From Puccinellia tenuiflora (taxonomy: Eukaryota; Streptophyta; Magnoliopsida; Poales; Poaceae), in assembly GCA_012064385.1 (NCBI GenBank), contig QRDG01000412.1, positions 1,090,853-1,154,852 of the forward strand: DNA of 64,000 nucleotides, given 5' to 3'. Below the pieces are notes generated by a model. The model worked only from the letters and a program-made list of their open reading frames with translations, had not been told where the DNA came from and did not search any database. Within the stretch, counting starts at the first letter, position 1, and each line of letters begins with the position of its first letter. A program made the translations under genes and the position numbers. Shown in pieces: positions 22,816-34,742 of the stretch.

Positions 22816-23659
22816 ACTTTTGAGGAGGTCCACTTGGTCCCGGCAGATCCAGTTCTTTTCCGGGTTGGTCTTTGCAAAAGAAAACTTGATCCCGGCCGGT
22901 GACGGTCATTAGCTGACTTCCTTGTATTCCTTGCGCTGCTGGGGGTGAGCTGGATTCGTCTAGATTGTTGGTCTGAGTGGAGGCGTCGATGACAGCTCTT
23001 GGTGATTTCTTCTTCGGGGCTTTCCTAGGTCTCAGGTTGAGAGGACAATCTCTGCTGAGGTGACCGAGTTCTCCACAGGTGTAGCATTCCCCGCTTCTAG
23101 GGCGCTTTCTGAGCTCACGGCAGTCTTCAATATTGTGCCTATCAGATTGATGAAATGAGCACCAGGGTCTTGGCTGACCATCTTCACCCAGAGGGATCTC
23201 GACTTCTTGCGGCACGTAGACATGAGGGTCTTCACTAGTGATCTTGGTCTGCTGGCTCGGGATCTGACTTCCTTCCTCTCGGAGGTGCGCCAACAGAGAT
23301 GTTTCCAAGTAGAGTTCCCCTTCACCTCGCGCGTCCGCGGGGAAAGAGGAGCGTCAATACTTGTAGCATTCTCGTGAGGCCTCCTTCCACTGGCAACCAG
23401 GGCAGTGTGCGCTGCTGGGGGGATGAACTGAATCCCGCGGGCCTGACCTTGGGCTGAAGGCATTACCGGGGATTCCTCAGGGTCGAAACCGAGACCCGGG
23501 TACCGTAGGTACTCCACACTGGATTTGGCCTTCTTCTTCCGCGCCATCCCTGACGCAGAACCCGGCGCGTAGCCAAGGTAGGTCCTGCCGACGAACACGA
23601 TGGCGAGGTCGACGCAAGCCTTGTCCATGAACTTCGAGGTCGATGAAGCACTTGTCGGT

Positions 23660-23855
23660 GACCTTGAGGCCGACGGGGACCTTGTTGATGACCTTGAGAC
23701 CGGCGTAGGCCTTGTCGATGACCTTGTGGCCGGCGCAGACCTTGTCGATGACCTTGAGGCCGACGCGGACCTTGTCGATGACCTTGAGGCTAGCGCAGAC
23801 CTTGTTGATGACCTTGAGGCCGGCGTAGACCTTGTCGATGACCTTGAGGGTGAGG
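23660..23855 (-). repeat. 30-bp minisatellite coding in both strands
   Basis: Six and a half copies of a 30-base unit starting 'gaccttgaggccg'. On the minus strand it encodes the ten-residue repeat SSTRSAxASR at the N-terminus of the gag-like frame. On the plus strand the same bases stay open as VDDLEAGADL repeats. Unit length is an exact multiple of three, which preserves both frames. Confidence 0.85.
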
Positions 23856-23944
23856 TCGACGTAGGTGTCACGGTAGATCTCACAAAGATCTCGAAGTCAA
23901 TGAAGATGGATCCAGCGCTTGCGCCCCCTACCTGGCGCGCCAGA

Positions 23945-24919
23945 TGTCGTGTCTTCGGTCACGGACACCGGGAGTAAAGGATACCCCCTTTTTAGGTTCG
24001 GTATGGGGCACGAAGGAGGCCGGGAAACTTCTTCCACCGGGGAGACTTCGGCTAGGCCCGAGATCTATCTACAAGCATGCACCGCAGAGACACAAGGAGT
24101 TTACCCAGGTTCAAGCCGCCCGGAGGCTAACAGCCCTACTCCTGCATGTCTGGATTGAGTGGTGTATCATGGTGTAGCTTACAGAGGTGGTTGCGGGTGC
24201 GAACCCAGGATGTGTCGGCTAGAGGTTGAAGACGAGCAGATCCTGACCCGGAGGAGATCACCTCTCGCCTATGCTACTCTCAGTCTTGCGCGCTACCTAG
24301 CCTAGCCTCCGACTCTCTGGGCATCCGTCTAAAATCCGTTCCTTTCCCTCAGGTGCCTTGGTCCTCCTTTTATAGGCTAAGGGGATCCCACAGGTGCACC
24401 TTTGGGGGGCGGAGGGGTTTTGGCGGGAAAACCCCTCCGGGTTCTCCTTTGGGGGCGACGTGGCTTCTTCTCGTCTAATTATTCTTCTGAGGGGGTTAGG
24501 TGCAGTCGCCCACCTTTCCCTGGGCGGGCGGACAGGGGCTGACACCTTTTCCGTCCCTGTCCCCCACCGACGCCTTCGTCTTCTTGGCGCCCAAGTCTTC
24601 TAGGAGCTTCTAGCCGGGGCTGGCAAGCCTACCCTCTTCGCGCGTGCGGAGGTTGGTTCCCGAGGGTGAGCCTGGCCTCCTTCCGGGCATCGGGGTCCCC
24701 GGGACCTCCGTGTCAACTTCCGGGTTGAAGGGGGCCCCGGGGGGTCCCCTGGTCCTTAGCCGTGGTTGTCGATGCCATGCTTGTCTCGTCGCCGTGGGGC
24801 AGATGGGGGGCTCATCAGCCAGTCTTGAACCTTGGCCTTGCTCGCCTTCCTGGTGGGCCCACAGGCGGTGGACTCACTTTGACCGCATCAGGGGAACCCC
24901 GTGTTCCACTGTTGCGACA
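23945..24919 (-). repeat. 5' LTR of element C (975 bp) with primer site
   Basis: On the minus strand it begins TGTCGCAACAGTGG at 24919 and ends GACACGACA at 23945. The primer-binding site TGGCGCGCCAGGTAGGGGGC starts two bases further (23942-23923). A TATA box (TATAAAAG) reads on the minus strand at 24374-24367. Plus-strand ORFs in this stretch are shadows. Confidence 0.85.
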
Positions 24920-25802
24920 AAAGTCTAAGAGCGTTGTTTGGTATGGGTGAATAACGTATTTCTTTGCTACCATTCGTTGATAGAAGCATGCACCTCTCAA
25001 AAATCATTTTACTTCTGTTTTTCAAATTTAAAAGCTCTAGCACATGATTAATCTCTGCTTCCCTCTGTGAAGGGCTTATCTTTTACTTTTATGTTGAGTC
25101 TCCGTCTTTCTTTGAGCACCATCTTTGAGAAAATAGTTGTCTTTCTGAGTATGATGTGCTTTGTCCCAAAATATTATTGATTGAAGTATATATGTGATGC
25201 TTTACATTTCTGAAACCCGTACATCTAGTCTCCATCTAATATTTCAGAGGTGCTCTGCATTTACGTTTTGCTATACAAAAGGGGCAAGCGGGATATCATT
25301 ACACCACGCTTTATTATTTGCATTGCATTGATGCTAATGGCTACGTCTTCAAAATTTTGCTTGTTAGCATGTTGTGCTCCTTTTACGAGTCTTCATAATT
25401 GCATAAGCTTTATTATTTTCAGAGCTTCTTTCATGTGCTTATTAAACCATTGATCATAGCATAAACTTCTGTATAACAAATGAAACAAATGTGTTTGTCA
25501 AAGTTTTCTTTTATCTTGTTCAGTTTGTCAACTGAATTGCTTGAGGAAAAGCAATAATCTAAGATTGGTGGAGCTGATACGTCGCAAACATATCTACTTT
25601 TCTAAACACTTTTGCTATTGTTTTGCCTCTAATTTGCATGATTTGATTGAAACTAACCAGGACTGACGTTGTTTTCAGCAGAATTGCATTTAGTGTCTTG
25701 TTTTTGTGTAGGAATAAAAAGTCCGCAGAAAATTCCCGAAAATTTGGAAAAAAGATTTTTGAAGGAAATAAGCCATGGTGCCAGGAGGGCTCGCAGAGGG
25801 GC
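24920..25802 (+). mobile_element. Athila-type fragment E: 3' internal end plus LTR start
   Basis: Bases 24920-25574 match the 3' untranslated zone of L near 59290-59930 ('aaaagctctagcacatgattaat', 'ttacttttatgttgagtc'). The sequence beginning TGATACGTCGCAAACATATC at 25575 is the start of an Athila-type LTR. It stops at 25802 where fragment F begins in the opposite orientation. At 24920 the fragment is cut by the LTR of C. No ORF of interest. Confidence 0.7.
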
Positions 25803-27941
25803 TGATGTCTACTACACGCATCTATTCTTGTAGACTTGTTGGGCCTCCAAGCGCAGAGGTTTGTAGGACAGCAACAAATTTCCCCTAAGTGAGTTACCCA
25901 AGGTTTATCGAATCCCCTGGAGGAAGAGGTTGAACATATCCTCTCAAGCAACCCTACAATTAAGATACAAGAAGTATCTTGTATCCCCAACACACCTAAT
26001 ACAATTGTCAGTTGTATAGGTGCACTAGTTAGGCAAAGAGCTGTTAAAATATGGGTAATATGGATGGTAAAAGGTGATTTTGTAATTCTGTAATAAAAAT
26101 GGCAGCAAGCGAACAAGTGGAAAAAGTGACTAAAAACGATGTATGAATGCTTGGAAACAAGGCCTAGGCTTCATACTTTCACTAGTGACTACTCTCAACA
26201 TCATTAACATAATTAAACACATGTTACTTCCCACAAAACTCATGCAAGGTAGACGTTACTCGGAGATCATTCTTTCGTGGATCAAAATAGGATGAGAATT
26301 GCGTAGGGCTACAAATCACACCTTAAAGTTCGTATTCAACATCTAGGGACAATGCAACCCTGTCACACTCATCATTCAAAGATAGTACTGACAAACACCA
26401 CAACCTGTCTCTTGAATAGTCTCTTTCTAATACATCCACGGCATGCACGCTATCACTTACGCACCATGGAGAATATACTAAACACAAGCATCAAGAAACC
26501 TCATGATCTATTCAATCCAACAACAATAAAGAACAAACTCATGATCAAGATCCCCCAATCTATTATCCATAGAGTCACACACGGCACCCACACTGTCATC
26601 GTGGCACCGTGATCACAAGGTGACTCTGGAAATTGTACTAAATAACACCACTTGAGCAACATCATATCCATTACATAATTAAAGAAGGGGAAACATCATG
26701 TATTCAACTATATCAACAAAGCTCATGATCATAACGAAGATCGCATCATGGGAGAGAGAGATAACCACATAGCTACGTGTACAAGCCTCAGCCCCGACGA
26801 GGGACTACTCCCTCATCATTGCGGGAAGCAGCGGTGTCGATGGAGATGTCTTCCGGAGGTCGATCCCCGTCCCGGCAGGGTGCCGGAACAGGAACAATCT
26901 AACCCCCGAAACTTGTCGGCGATGGCGGCGGAGCTCTGTATCGTGTTTGGGAAAATCCTTCAGGGGTCATCATTTTTAGGTCAAGACTTAATTTATAGGC
27001 GAAAACCCTCGGCGAGGCGAGTCCCAATCAGTAGGGACCGCCCCTGGCCATAGGTGGGCCCTGGGTCGCGGCTGGGACACGCCCCTGGGCCTCTCCCGGG
27101 GTCGCTCTTTTGGCTCTGGTCCTTATATCTTCAATAAAAAATCCCCGTAAATTTTCGTCCAATTCCGAGAATATTTCCAAAAATAACTTTCTGCAACAAA
27201 AACATGGAACTGGCACTGGGCATCTTGTCAATAGGTTAGTCCAATAAAATGCCTCAAAATGATATACTATGATAGTAAAAACATATGACATTGATATAAA
27301 ACAAGCATGGATCAATCAAAAATTCTAGATACGTTTGACACGTATCAGCAACCCCAAGCTTAACTCCTACTTATCCTCGAGTTGGTAAGTGATAAAAAAG
27401 AATAAGTTTTGATGAGACATGCTACCAACATAATCTTGATCAAGATAGTAATTTAAAGGCATATGAGCTGAGATGAAGTGATCCAAAACAATTCTCTATA
27501 GTTGATATGAAGCAAACAATGAATAACCAAGTTGAATCATCTAAATAAAAGCTTTCATCAATAGTACTTTGGAGACATGAAAGCATAAAGATTGACATAA
27601 CTTGTTAGCTCTCAAGGTAATATCTTCAAGTCAAAAGTATTTGAAGCTAACACAAAGGAAGATGCAAGTTTCAACAATGCTTCAACTTCCAACATACTTA
27701 TCTCATGGATAAAGTCAACACAAAGAATTATGATTAGTCATAAAGATATAATATAATCAACTGTACCCACAGTCAACACTACATGTTTGCTTGTGGAGAT
27801 AGAGGGAGAAAGGAAAGCTGACTCAACATAAAAGTAAAGGAAAGGCCCTTCGTAGAGGGAAGTAGGGATTAATCATGTGCTAGAGCTTTTTAAGTTTTAA
27901 AAACAGAAGTAAAACAATTTTGAGAAGTGTATGCTTTCGTC
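25803..27941 (-). mobile_element. Athila-type 3' LTR and adjoining internal end (F)
   Basis: Minus-strand LTR from 27347 (TGATACGTGTCAAACG) to 25803 (...GTAGACATCA), 1545 bp. Just upstream on the minus strand is the polypurine region 'agcttggggttgc' (27361-27348) and then 3' untranslated sequence to about 27941, matching the same zone in I (46268-46860). The rest of the element is missing. The homology ends after 'atgctttcgtc'. Confidence 0.75.
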
Positions 27942-28387
27942 GGGCATGCCAGCAATGAAGAAGCGACACACTCGCCAATATCGGGTCCATGAAGACTAAG
28001 GTTCCCCCCCCCCCCCCCCCCGAAGTCTTCCTCGAGCGAATAACCAAGAGGTCTATCAAGACCACGCAGTCTACAGCTCCCTCTACATCGGCACCGGGGA
28101 CCGTAGAAACTCCTGCCTCGAGCTCTGAGGCACCCGACTCAGCCGCACCGTCGGTTGAGGTCTTCCTCATCGAGTCGATCTGGACGCACCCGTTCATGGC
28201 ATACATTGTCGTGGTATTTTCGAATCTAGCCGCGGCAGGAGTGCCATCGAGCTAGGTAGAGAGAGGGGTTTTGGAGATGTGGGGTGTTCCAGCGACGGGA
28301 TGACAAAGGGTTTACCCAGCTTCGGAACTCGCAACGATGACGAAACCCTACGTGCTGCTATAATTCACTATAAGGCAATATCGCCTA
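27942..28387 (+). pseudogene. Tat-type pol scrap K with a C18 tract
   Basis: After an 18-base C run (28004-28021) the frame reads EVFLERITKRSIKTTQS and later VEVFLIESIWTHPFMAYIV. These align with the linker between the second RNase H and integrase of H (FLECITQRSIK, VEPTWTSPYLAYIL, 40180-40340). It is an isolated fragment of another Tat element. Bases 28256-28387 contain 'gggtttacccagcttcgg', which resembles an LTR end. Confidence 0.6.
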
Positions 28388-29803
28388 TCTATCTATTATA
28401 TACTTAAAACAAAAGAAAATAAAGCTACCACGTTCGTCCACATAAGCTAAAATTATATATATCATTGATTTAGATTTTAACGGTTGAGATCGAAAGAATG
28501 TAAAAGTTACGCACAACAATAAGATTGTACAACTTTTCGCATCTGACACGTATGTTATGCAGGGCAGAAAAAAAAAGTGTTAGTATCCAAAACGGCCGCA
28601 CCAATCAATAACACGGTCCGGCCGGACACGTCTAACTCTATAAGCGCTAAATACGTTTGTGTAATTGTGTTGCCATGTAGAAAAAAATTAATCAATCCCC
28701 TCCGGCCGGACCTAGCTGATTGGTAGATGCTGCCAGGATGATGTCAACGTAGTAAAAAAAATCTTTAGATAAGAAAAACGTATTTGTCATATTGCGTGAG
28801 ATAGAGATCAGATAGGAAAATACGCGAAGGGATCGGAAGAGTTTAAGTGCACTACGAAGTGCACTACGTGAGAGAGGATATGAAGAGTTTGCGTACAGTA
28901 CGTCTCTCTGGAAACATAGATTAGAGAAGATTAAAAAAAGAGAGAGAGAGTTTGCATGCACATGCACTACGTAATGGACAGCATGGAAAATACTCTCGCC
29001 ATGGTTGTACGTTGATTATTTTTATACGGATCTAACCGGCTAAGTCAGAGTTTCAAGCAGCAAGAAAAAGTAAATGTGTTAAGTGCATACAAAACAATTT
29101 TTTGCGGGTAATACAAAACATTTTTCAGAAACCGAATTAGGCAAGTACGTTGCTTTGTGATTTGTACGTGCTTGATTTAAATAGCAAACCACATTAGGCG
29201 TCTATACGGATCTAACCGGCTAAGTCAGAGTTTCAAGCAGCAGGAAAACATAAATGTGTTAAGCCGCATACAAAATATTTTTTTCGGGTAATACAAAACA
29301 TTTTTCAGAAACCAAATTTGGAAAGTACGCTGCTTTGTGATTTGTACGTGCTTGATTTAAATAGCAAACCACATTAGGCAGACAAGACAACGTAGTCGTA
29401 TAACTGACATGACGTACGTCATAAATACCAAATTAGTAATTAACACTCGATAGATTCTACTATAGCAAATCTATAACACTAATATAATAATTTTTCTTTT
29501 CGTCGGCTAAATTTGTAAATAGATTGACATTTTGTTATGTTTAAGTTGACCATAATGAGACATCCAATGTATCACCGTAGCGATTTGGGAATCAAGATTA
29601 TATCACACTCATGTGTCTTCAACGTTGATATAAAAAAATATCAATCAACTTAGATGCAAAGTTTTTTATCAAATACGCGTCTATCTCAAAAATTATGTTT
29701 ATATAATGTTCGATTGTTTTTTCAAACACGGACCTTAACATGCACACACCACCAAATTCACAAACAAAATCTAGCCGCGCAAATGCGCGGGTCACCAAGC
29801 TAG
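28388..29803 (+). mobile_element. Non-autonomous Helitron He1
   Basis: Starts TCTATCTATTATATAC after an A (28387). Ends with the hairpin ccgcgc-aaat-gcgcgg (29775-29790), then ten bases and CTAG (29800-29803) before a T. A-to-T insertion, 5' TC, a 3' hairpin and CTRR are the structural marks of Helitrons. No Rep/helicase is present. It contains an internal 180-bp tandem duplication. Confidence 0.85.
29023..29379 (+). repeat. 180-bp tandem duplication inside He1
   Basis: Two copies, 29023-29202 and 29203-29379, both begin 'tatacggatctaaccggc' and end 'agcaaaccacattaggc'. They differ at about a dozen positions. Confidence 0.85.
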
Positions 29804-32339
29804 TTATATACTTAAAACAATAGAAAAAGAAGCTACCACGTTCGTCCACATAGGCTAAAATTATTTAAGCCGTTAGATCTAATAATATCGGTCTGGATTT
29901 AAAGAAGTTGCGTAACATATAACAGCATATATTGTCCTGTCACGTGTACACGTATATACGGAACGAACGCACATATTCAATCAGCAAAAAGTATATGAGA
30001 TGGGTACCTCCAAGCCTCCAAGGCTGTTGCACCTTGCACGTCAAGTCCAAAAAAAAAAATATATACTTGCACGTGCACATGCATACGACAGGGAAAAATG
30101 GAAAACGAGGAAATCTACAACTGCCCTAGAGTTCGATATGCATACGACCACCATTATGCCAATAAAAACCGATTCATATAAGAAAAACAGGAAACGAAAT
30201 CCGGCAGACCAATTACGAAAAGAAGCCGATCTAATCTAGCAGATATCCCGCGAAGTGTTCAACCAAGATCGATTTCAAGCATCACAAAAAGAAGATCAAT
30301 TCCAAGAATGAAAAGAAGAAGATTAACTCATCCTCCGGACAATACGGCGGCGTGATCAATCCGATTTTCCATTTGCTCGATCGTATTGCATATTGGATAG
30401 CATGGCAGAGACACGCGCAAGAGATCGACAAGTGTTGTCAAATCTACAAGGACATGGAGATAGAGCGATCTGGTGTATGTCAGTATGTGTTCACCGGAGG
30501 CTTCCAGATTCCTTGGTCCCGCCGGCGGAACGACGCTTAGGCTGCTGTGACTCTGGATTTGCTCCATTAGTCCAAGTAACGAGTGGTGCTAGATTTGGCT
30601 GGCACAAGGAGGAGATGATGACGACGAACGCACATCTTCATATACAATGGCTCAAACCAAGTAAGTTTGACTATGAGCGTCTTATACTTTATTGTAACAA
30701 GTAGCTGCTTGCCTACATACATGCGTTTGTGAGTAATATCCAGGTCGTTAATGCCATTGATTGGATCAAGTATACATACATTAACGTGCATCATGCTCCG
30801 GTGAATCAGGACCGAGAAAGGGGAGGGCTGGACAAGCTACACCTAATTGCTGATAATGGATATACGTTTCACCATACGAAGCTCAAAAATTTCTACGAAT
30901 GTATATTTAAACTATGTGGAATGTAAACAAAAAAAAGTTCTAATGTCTAAAAGATCAAAAGGAAAAATAAATTGCTAAATAAGAAAAACTCTGCAATTAT
31001 CTTTATTTTCTCAGAAAACATATGTCTGAAAATCTAGCCACGCAAATATGTGCAGTCATGGATACACGCCTCACATACAAAATCCGTAATAATTTTTCAC
31101 AATAGCTTTGTATATAATAACCACACAAATCTATAGTGTGAATGTACGAAAAGTAGCAGTTGCGTATTTATATAGAGAGAGATCCAACCTATAACTGAAA
31201 ATATGTTTGTGGAAATCACCTGCAATGAAAATATGGGATAAATCAAATAAGTTACTAATTTAATTCACCTTGAAAACATGCATATGTACTACTAACTAGC
31301 CAAGGAGGAGTAACACGATTCCCATAGATGTATCATTATGCATGAGTTTTGTGTACACAAGCGTAGGCTAAAGATGAGTACAAACTTGCACCAGGCGGCG
31401 CTCGGCCGAAGAGTTTATATTAGTTCAAAGACATGTGGTTTGAATGACAAGTTGTAGCCGACAAAAGATTAGTAGACTAAAAGTTAGTCCAGACATGCAT
31501 GAATTGACGAGTACATGCTACAATATTTTCTATTTTTAAATTACTGCTAACATGCTGATCTAATACATCATCAAAATGATCTAATATTTTGGAGTTGTTT
31601 CTCTATGAAAATACTTTTCAATTTTAGAATAAAATCCATATACACACAATTTAATGTGAAAATATAGGAATGTTAAGTAATACGAGCATGGAAAAAAGAA
31701 CAAGTTGTGATGAGAGTGTTCAGTCAGCAGAGAAATGCTTCAAACATTTTTTTATGAAAAACAAACCACTATTTCATCATCTAAGATGGAAAAAAAAGCG
31801 AATAAGCTGGCATGAAAGAATCTATAGTCGTCCTGTTGCATAAATAAATAAATAAATAAATGTTACTTTCAGTGATGCGGCGATGGACAAATATTAAGCA
31901 AGTTTTAAGTACAAGACATCGATATTTCAATGTATTTCTCTATGGAATATTTCACAACAAATATACTTAAGGAGAAACACCTAGAGATAAAGAGATTGTA
32001 AGATAGAGATCAACAAATAAGTACGGAAGTCAATAATTTTTGGACGATGCATCACAAACTTCTAATCATTTGTTGTTATCCTAAACACTTTGTTTTCATT
32101 GCCCATGTCCAACCTGATACGTGTAAATTTAATTTAATTGAAATGCACGTCCACAAGAACAACTGATAGAGCTAACAATATCAAATATGTTTTTTCATAA
32201 TACAATTTTATAAGATTTTTAATATAGAATGTGTGTCTATAGTACATCAATATCACAAAGATCCAAATAATCAACATGAAAAAAAGGTATAATAATATCT
32301 AGAAATCTAGCCGCGCAAATGCGCGGGTCACCCTGCTAG
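29804..32339 (+). mobile_element. Second Helitron He2 abutting He1
   Basis: It begins 'ttatatacttaaaacaatag', which equals the He1 5' end minus its first eight bases. It ends with the same hairpin (32311-32326) and CTAG (32336-32339) followed by T. A decayed third terminus (aatctagccacgcaaatatg, 31031-31050) suggests an additional internal copy. The small ORFs here (for example 30352-30540) are not recognisable. There is no Rep/helicase. Confidence 0.7.
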
Positions 32340-32562
32340 TTCGAAATTAAAATAAATGAATTAAACTCAACAATATCATTTAAAAGAGACAAACTAGGTA
32401 AAGTATAAAAAATTACAGAATAATAAAGATGAATAACAGGAGCTAAAACAGATGGTAATCAAAATCTTTATGTGATTAAAATTGATTTTTTGACAAGGTT
32501 GATCAAGTCTTGTCACCACACCAAATTTGTATGTCATAAAGAATTCAATATCCAAAAAGTAA

Positions 32563-33201
32563 CTATGTTAACTCATATCTTATAGGCATTGTACCAATCA
32601 TGAGAGTTTCATATTTTCTATGATACATAAGAATAGGACAATCAATAGCTTCAATGTTCTCGATGGAATTCAAACCATATTTATTATCAACCTTCTTTGG
32701 GAAATATACCGTGTGCTCTTTATCATCAACGTGAAAAGTGACTTTCCCATTTTTACAATCAATAACAGCCCCTGCAATATTAAGAAAAGTTCTTCCAAGA
32801 ATAATAGACATATTCTCATCTTCAGACATTTCCAACACAACAAAGTCAGTTGGAATTAAACAATTAGAAACTTTAACGGGAACATCCTCACAAACACCAA
32901 TTGGCACAACAGTAGATTTATCAGCCATTTGTAATGAAATATCAGTAGGAATAAGCTTGTCTAAATAAAGTCTCTTGTAAAGAGAAAAATACATGGCACT
33001 AACTCCTACACCAAGATCACATAAAGCAGTTCTAACATAATTATTTGTAATGGAGCAAGGAATAGTGGGTATACCTGGATCACCAAGCTTTTTAGGAATC
33101 TTACCATTGAAGGAGTAATTAGCAAGCATAGTAGAAATCTCTTCATTAGGAATTTTCCTTTTATTAGAAATACTTTGAATAGGGAGGCAATTTAATAGCA
33201 T
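32563..33201 (-). pseudogene. Aspartic protease of element G
   Basis: A 212-codon frame with the Athila-type protease. The active-site block reads ALCDLGVGVSAMYFSLYKRL, and the second block IILGRTFLNIAGAVIDCKNG. The N-terminal stretch (KIPKKLGDPGIPTIPCSI) is typical. The frame is open but it is severed from an intact gag and from any polymerase. Confidence 0.85.
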
Positions 33202-33938
33202 CAGTCAAAGGAATTTGCAAAAAGAGAGGCTTCATCCACTCACAAAATTTATTATAATGCTCCTCTTCTTTAGTTTTGTGAGATTTAGAAGGAAAAGGCA
33301 TAGGTTTTTGCAACCATGGCTCTCTTTATCTACCATTCTTTCTAGCAACACGAGGTGCAGGCTCTTCCTCCTATTCTTCATTTTTATCATTATCATTCTC
33401 AAGTTCATTACGACTTTTAGTTTCAGCATCAGAGATAGAAATATTATTAGGATCAGGCTCTTTATCAACTTCTACCTCACTAGTCTCTCCTACTTCTTTA
33501 TGTTTCTTATTTTTCTTTTTCTTTTTAGGAGATCTAGCAACATTATTTTCAGCCAATTAAGACTCTTGTTCAATTCTTTTAGGATGTCCTTCAGTAAAGA
33601 GGGTCTTGAGTAGTAGTACCTCCTCTAGTTATAACACCACAAGTTTGTTTATTTTGTATAGGAATACCAGCAAGCAAATATTTTTGCACTTTAGTGATTT
33701 GTTCAAGCTGAATTTGAACCATATGAAAATGCTTAACAAGACCCCTAACATCATTAGCAGTTTTCTCTAAGACAGTACGCAAGTTTTTAATAACACAAGA
33801 ATTATCATGCAATTGTTCTTGAACTTGTGTATTAAAATGAATTTTTTTGACAATAAAGTTATCAAACTCATCCAAACATTGATCGGGAGGCTTCCTATAA
33901 GGAATATCACTAGCATTAAAGTCATGAAGAGAGTGTAT
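33202..33938 (-). pseudogene. gag: gag C-terminus and gag-pro linker of G
   Basis: LDEFDNFIVKKIHFNTQVQ and following helical residues (33875-33591), then a Lys-rich linker (SPKKKKKNKKHKE near 33520) and WMKPLFLQIPLTDAI leading into the protease. Two in-frame stops (near 33370 and 33328) break it. The 33934-33938 bases TGTAT are one copy of the target duplication of element I. Confidence 0.75.
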
Positions 33939-34250
33939 TGCTGACTGTTGTTGGGAGACCCCAAGAGGAAGGTATGAAGTAGTGTAGCGGAAATTTTCCC
34001 TTGATTACAAAACCAAGGTTGTCGAACCAGTAGGACTTGGAGAAGGCTTAGCAAGGTGTCAATAGCGCCGTTTCTCGATTATTGACGTGGACCTGCACAC
34101 AATCACCAACAAACTACTTTGCCAACAAAACAGAGAGGTTGTCAATCTCTCCGGCTTGCCAAACACAAAGAATTAAATGTGTGGATGTAAAATATGATGA
34201 GGACGAAATATGACCAGCGAGCAAATGATGATGAAAAGCTATGAGGACGG
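33939..34250 (-). repeat. 3' LTR of element I, distal part
   Basis: This is the 3' end (minus strand) of the LTR: '...tctcccaacaacagtcagca' corresponds to 51126 on in the 5' LTR. The LTR is interrupted at 34250 by H and continues at 45007. GACGG at 34246-34250 is the H target duplication. Confidence 0.9.
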
Positions 34251-34722
34251 TGTCGTGGGGTCACTCTTTGACTACCCCACGGTGGTGGTACCTGGGTCAC
34301 GCCAAGAACATCTGCCTTGATGACGAGGGCCCAAGGAAGGCCCAAGGAGGACGACGTGCGGCCCAAGATAGTCGACGTTAGGTCATCAGCCTCGATCGTC
34401 TTGTAAGTGCCATCGGCACCGTTCACCCGAGACCTATCCTACCATATAAAGGCTTGGATGATCCCTCGTCTAGGGCCACGCTAACGCATACGCTCACGCT
34501 CATAGCCGCCATCTCAAACCCTAGCGAGATTGCCATCTCGCCATTGTAGCCACACTCAATATCAATACCAGACAAGCAGGAAGTAGGGTTATATCCTCCA
34601 GGAGCCTGAACTTGGGTAAACGCCTCGCCTGTTAGCCGTCGTGATCACCAGCGCTCATCTCTCTCCCCCTCAATCAACCCGGGGTACTCAACCCAGGGAT
34701 TTGCCGAGTCTAAACCTCGTCA
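34251..34722 (+). repeat. 5' LTR of element H (472 bp) and primer site
   Basis: Begins TGTCGTGGGGTCAC and ends TAAACCTCGTCA. TATA box TATAAAGG at 34445-34452. The primer-binding site TGGCGCCGTCTATGGGAA follows at 34725-34742, a form common in grass Tat elements. Confidence 0.93.
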
Positions 34723-34742
34723 ATTGGCGCCGTCTATGGGAA

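Larger units (their letters stand above)
22387..23883 (-). pseudogene. gag: gag-like gene of element C
   Basis: The frame 23883-23032 opens with a Ser/Arg/Thr repeat region and moves into the frame 23308-22775, which has WCSFHQSDRHNIEDC and a canonical zinc knuckle CYTCGELGHLSRDC (C-x2-C-x4-H-x4-C). A basic stretch (RPRKAPKKKSPR) follows the knuckle. The downstream frame is broken and includes a tandem duplication at 22591-22815. The part between the repeats and the knuckle needs a frameshift, so the gene is not intact. Confidence 0.7.
22197..24919 (-). mobile_element. Right segment of element C (5' LTR, leader, gag)
   Basis: Read on the minus strand this is LTR (24919 to 23945), primer-binding site (23942 to 23923) and gag (23883 to about 22387). 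D is inserted downstream. Joined with 2524-4073 the internal region is only about 3.3 kb and has gag plus an opposite-strand gene but no protease, RT or integrase. C is therefore either a non-autonomous derivative or a copy with a large deletion. Confidence 0.75.
32340..33938 (-). mobile_element. Athila element G, part downstream of insertion I
   Basis: The minus strand reads gag C-terminus, then protease, then AT-rich sequence (32340-32560) without features up to the Helitron. It is the continuation of the gag that is interrupted at 53113 by element I. RT, RNase H and integrase are absent, lost at or before the Helitron boundary. Confidence 0.8.

Noticed and set aside
27989..28255. Possible host gene fragment (88 codons)
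   Set aside because: Its residues align with the linker between RNase H and integrase of Tat elements.
30352..30540. Host gene captured by Helitron He2
   Set aside because: The 62-codon frame has no recognisable domain and there is no intron-exon structure. Capture cannot be claimed without a match.
31841..31862. Short 'aaat' microsatellite in He2
   Set aside because: A five-copy tetranucleotide run in AT-rich DNA is not informative.
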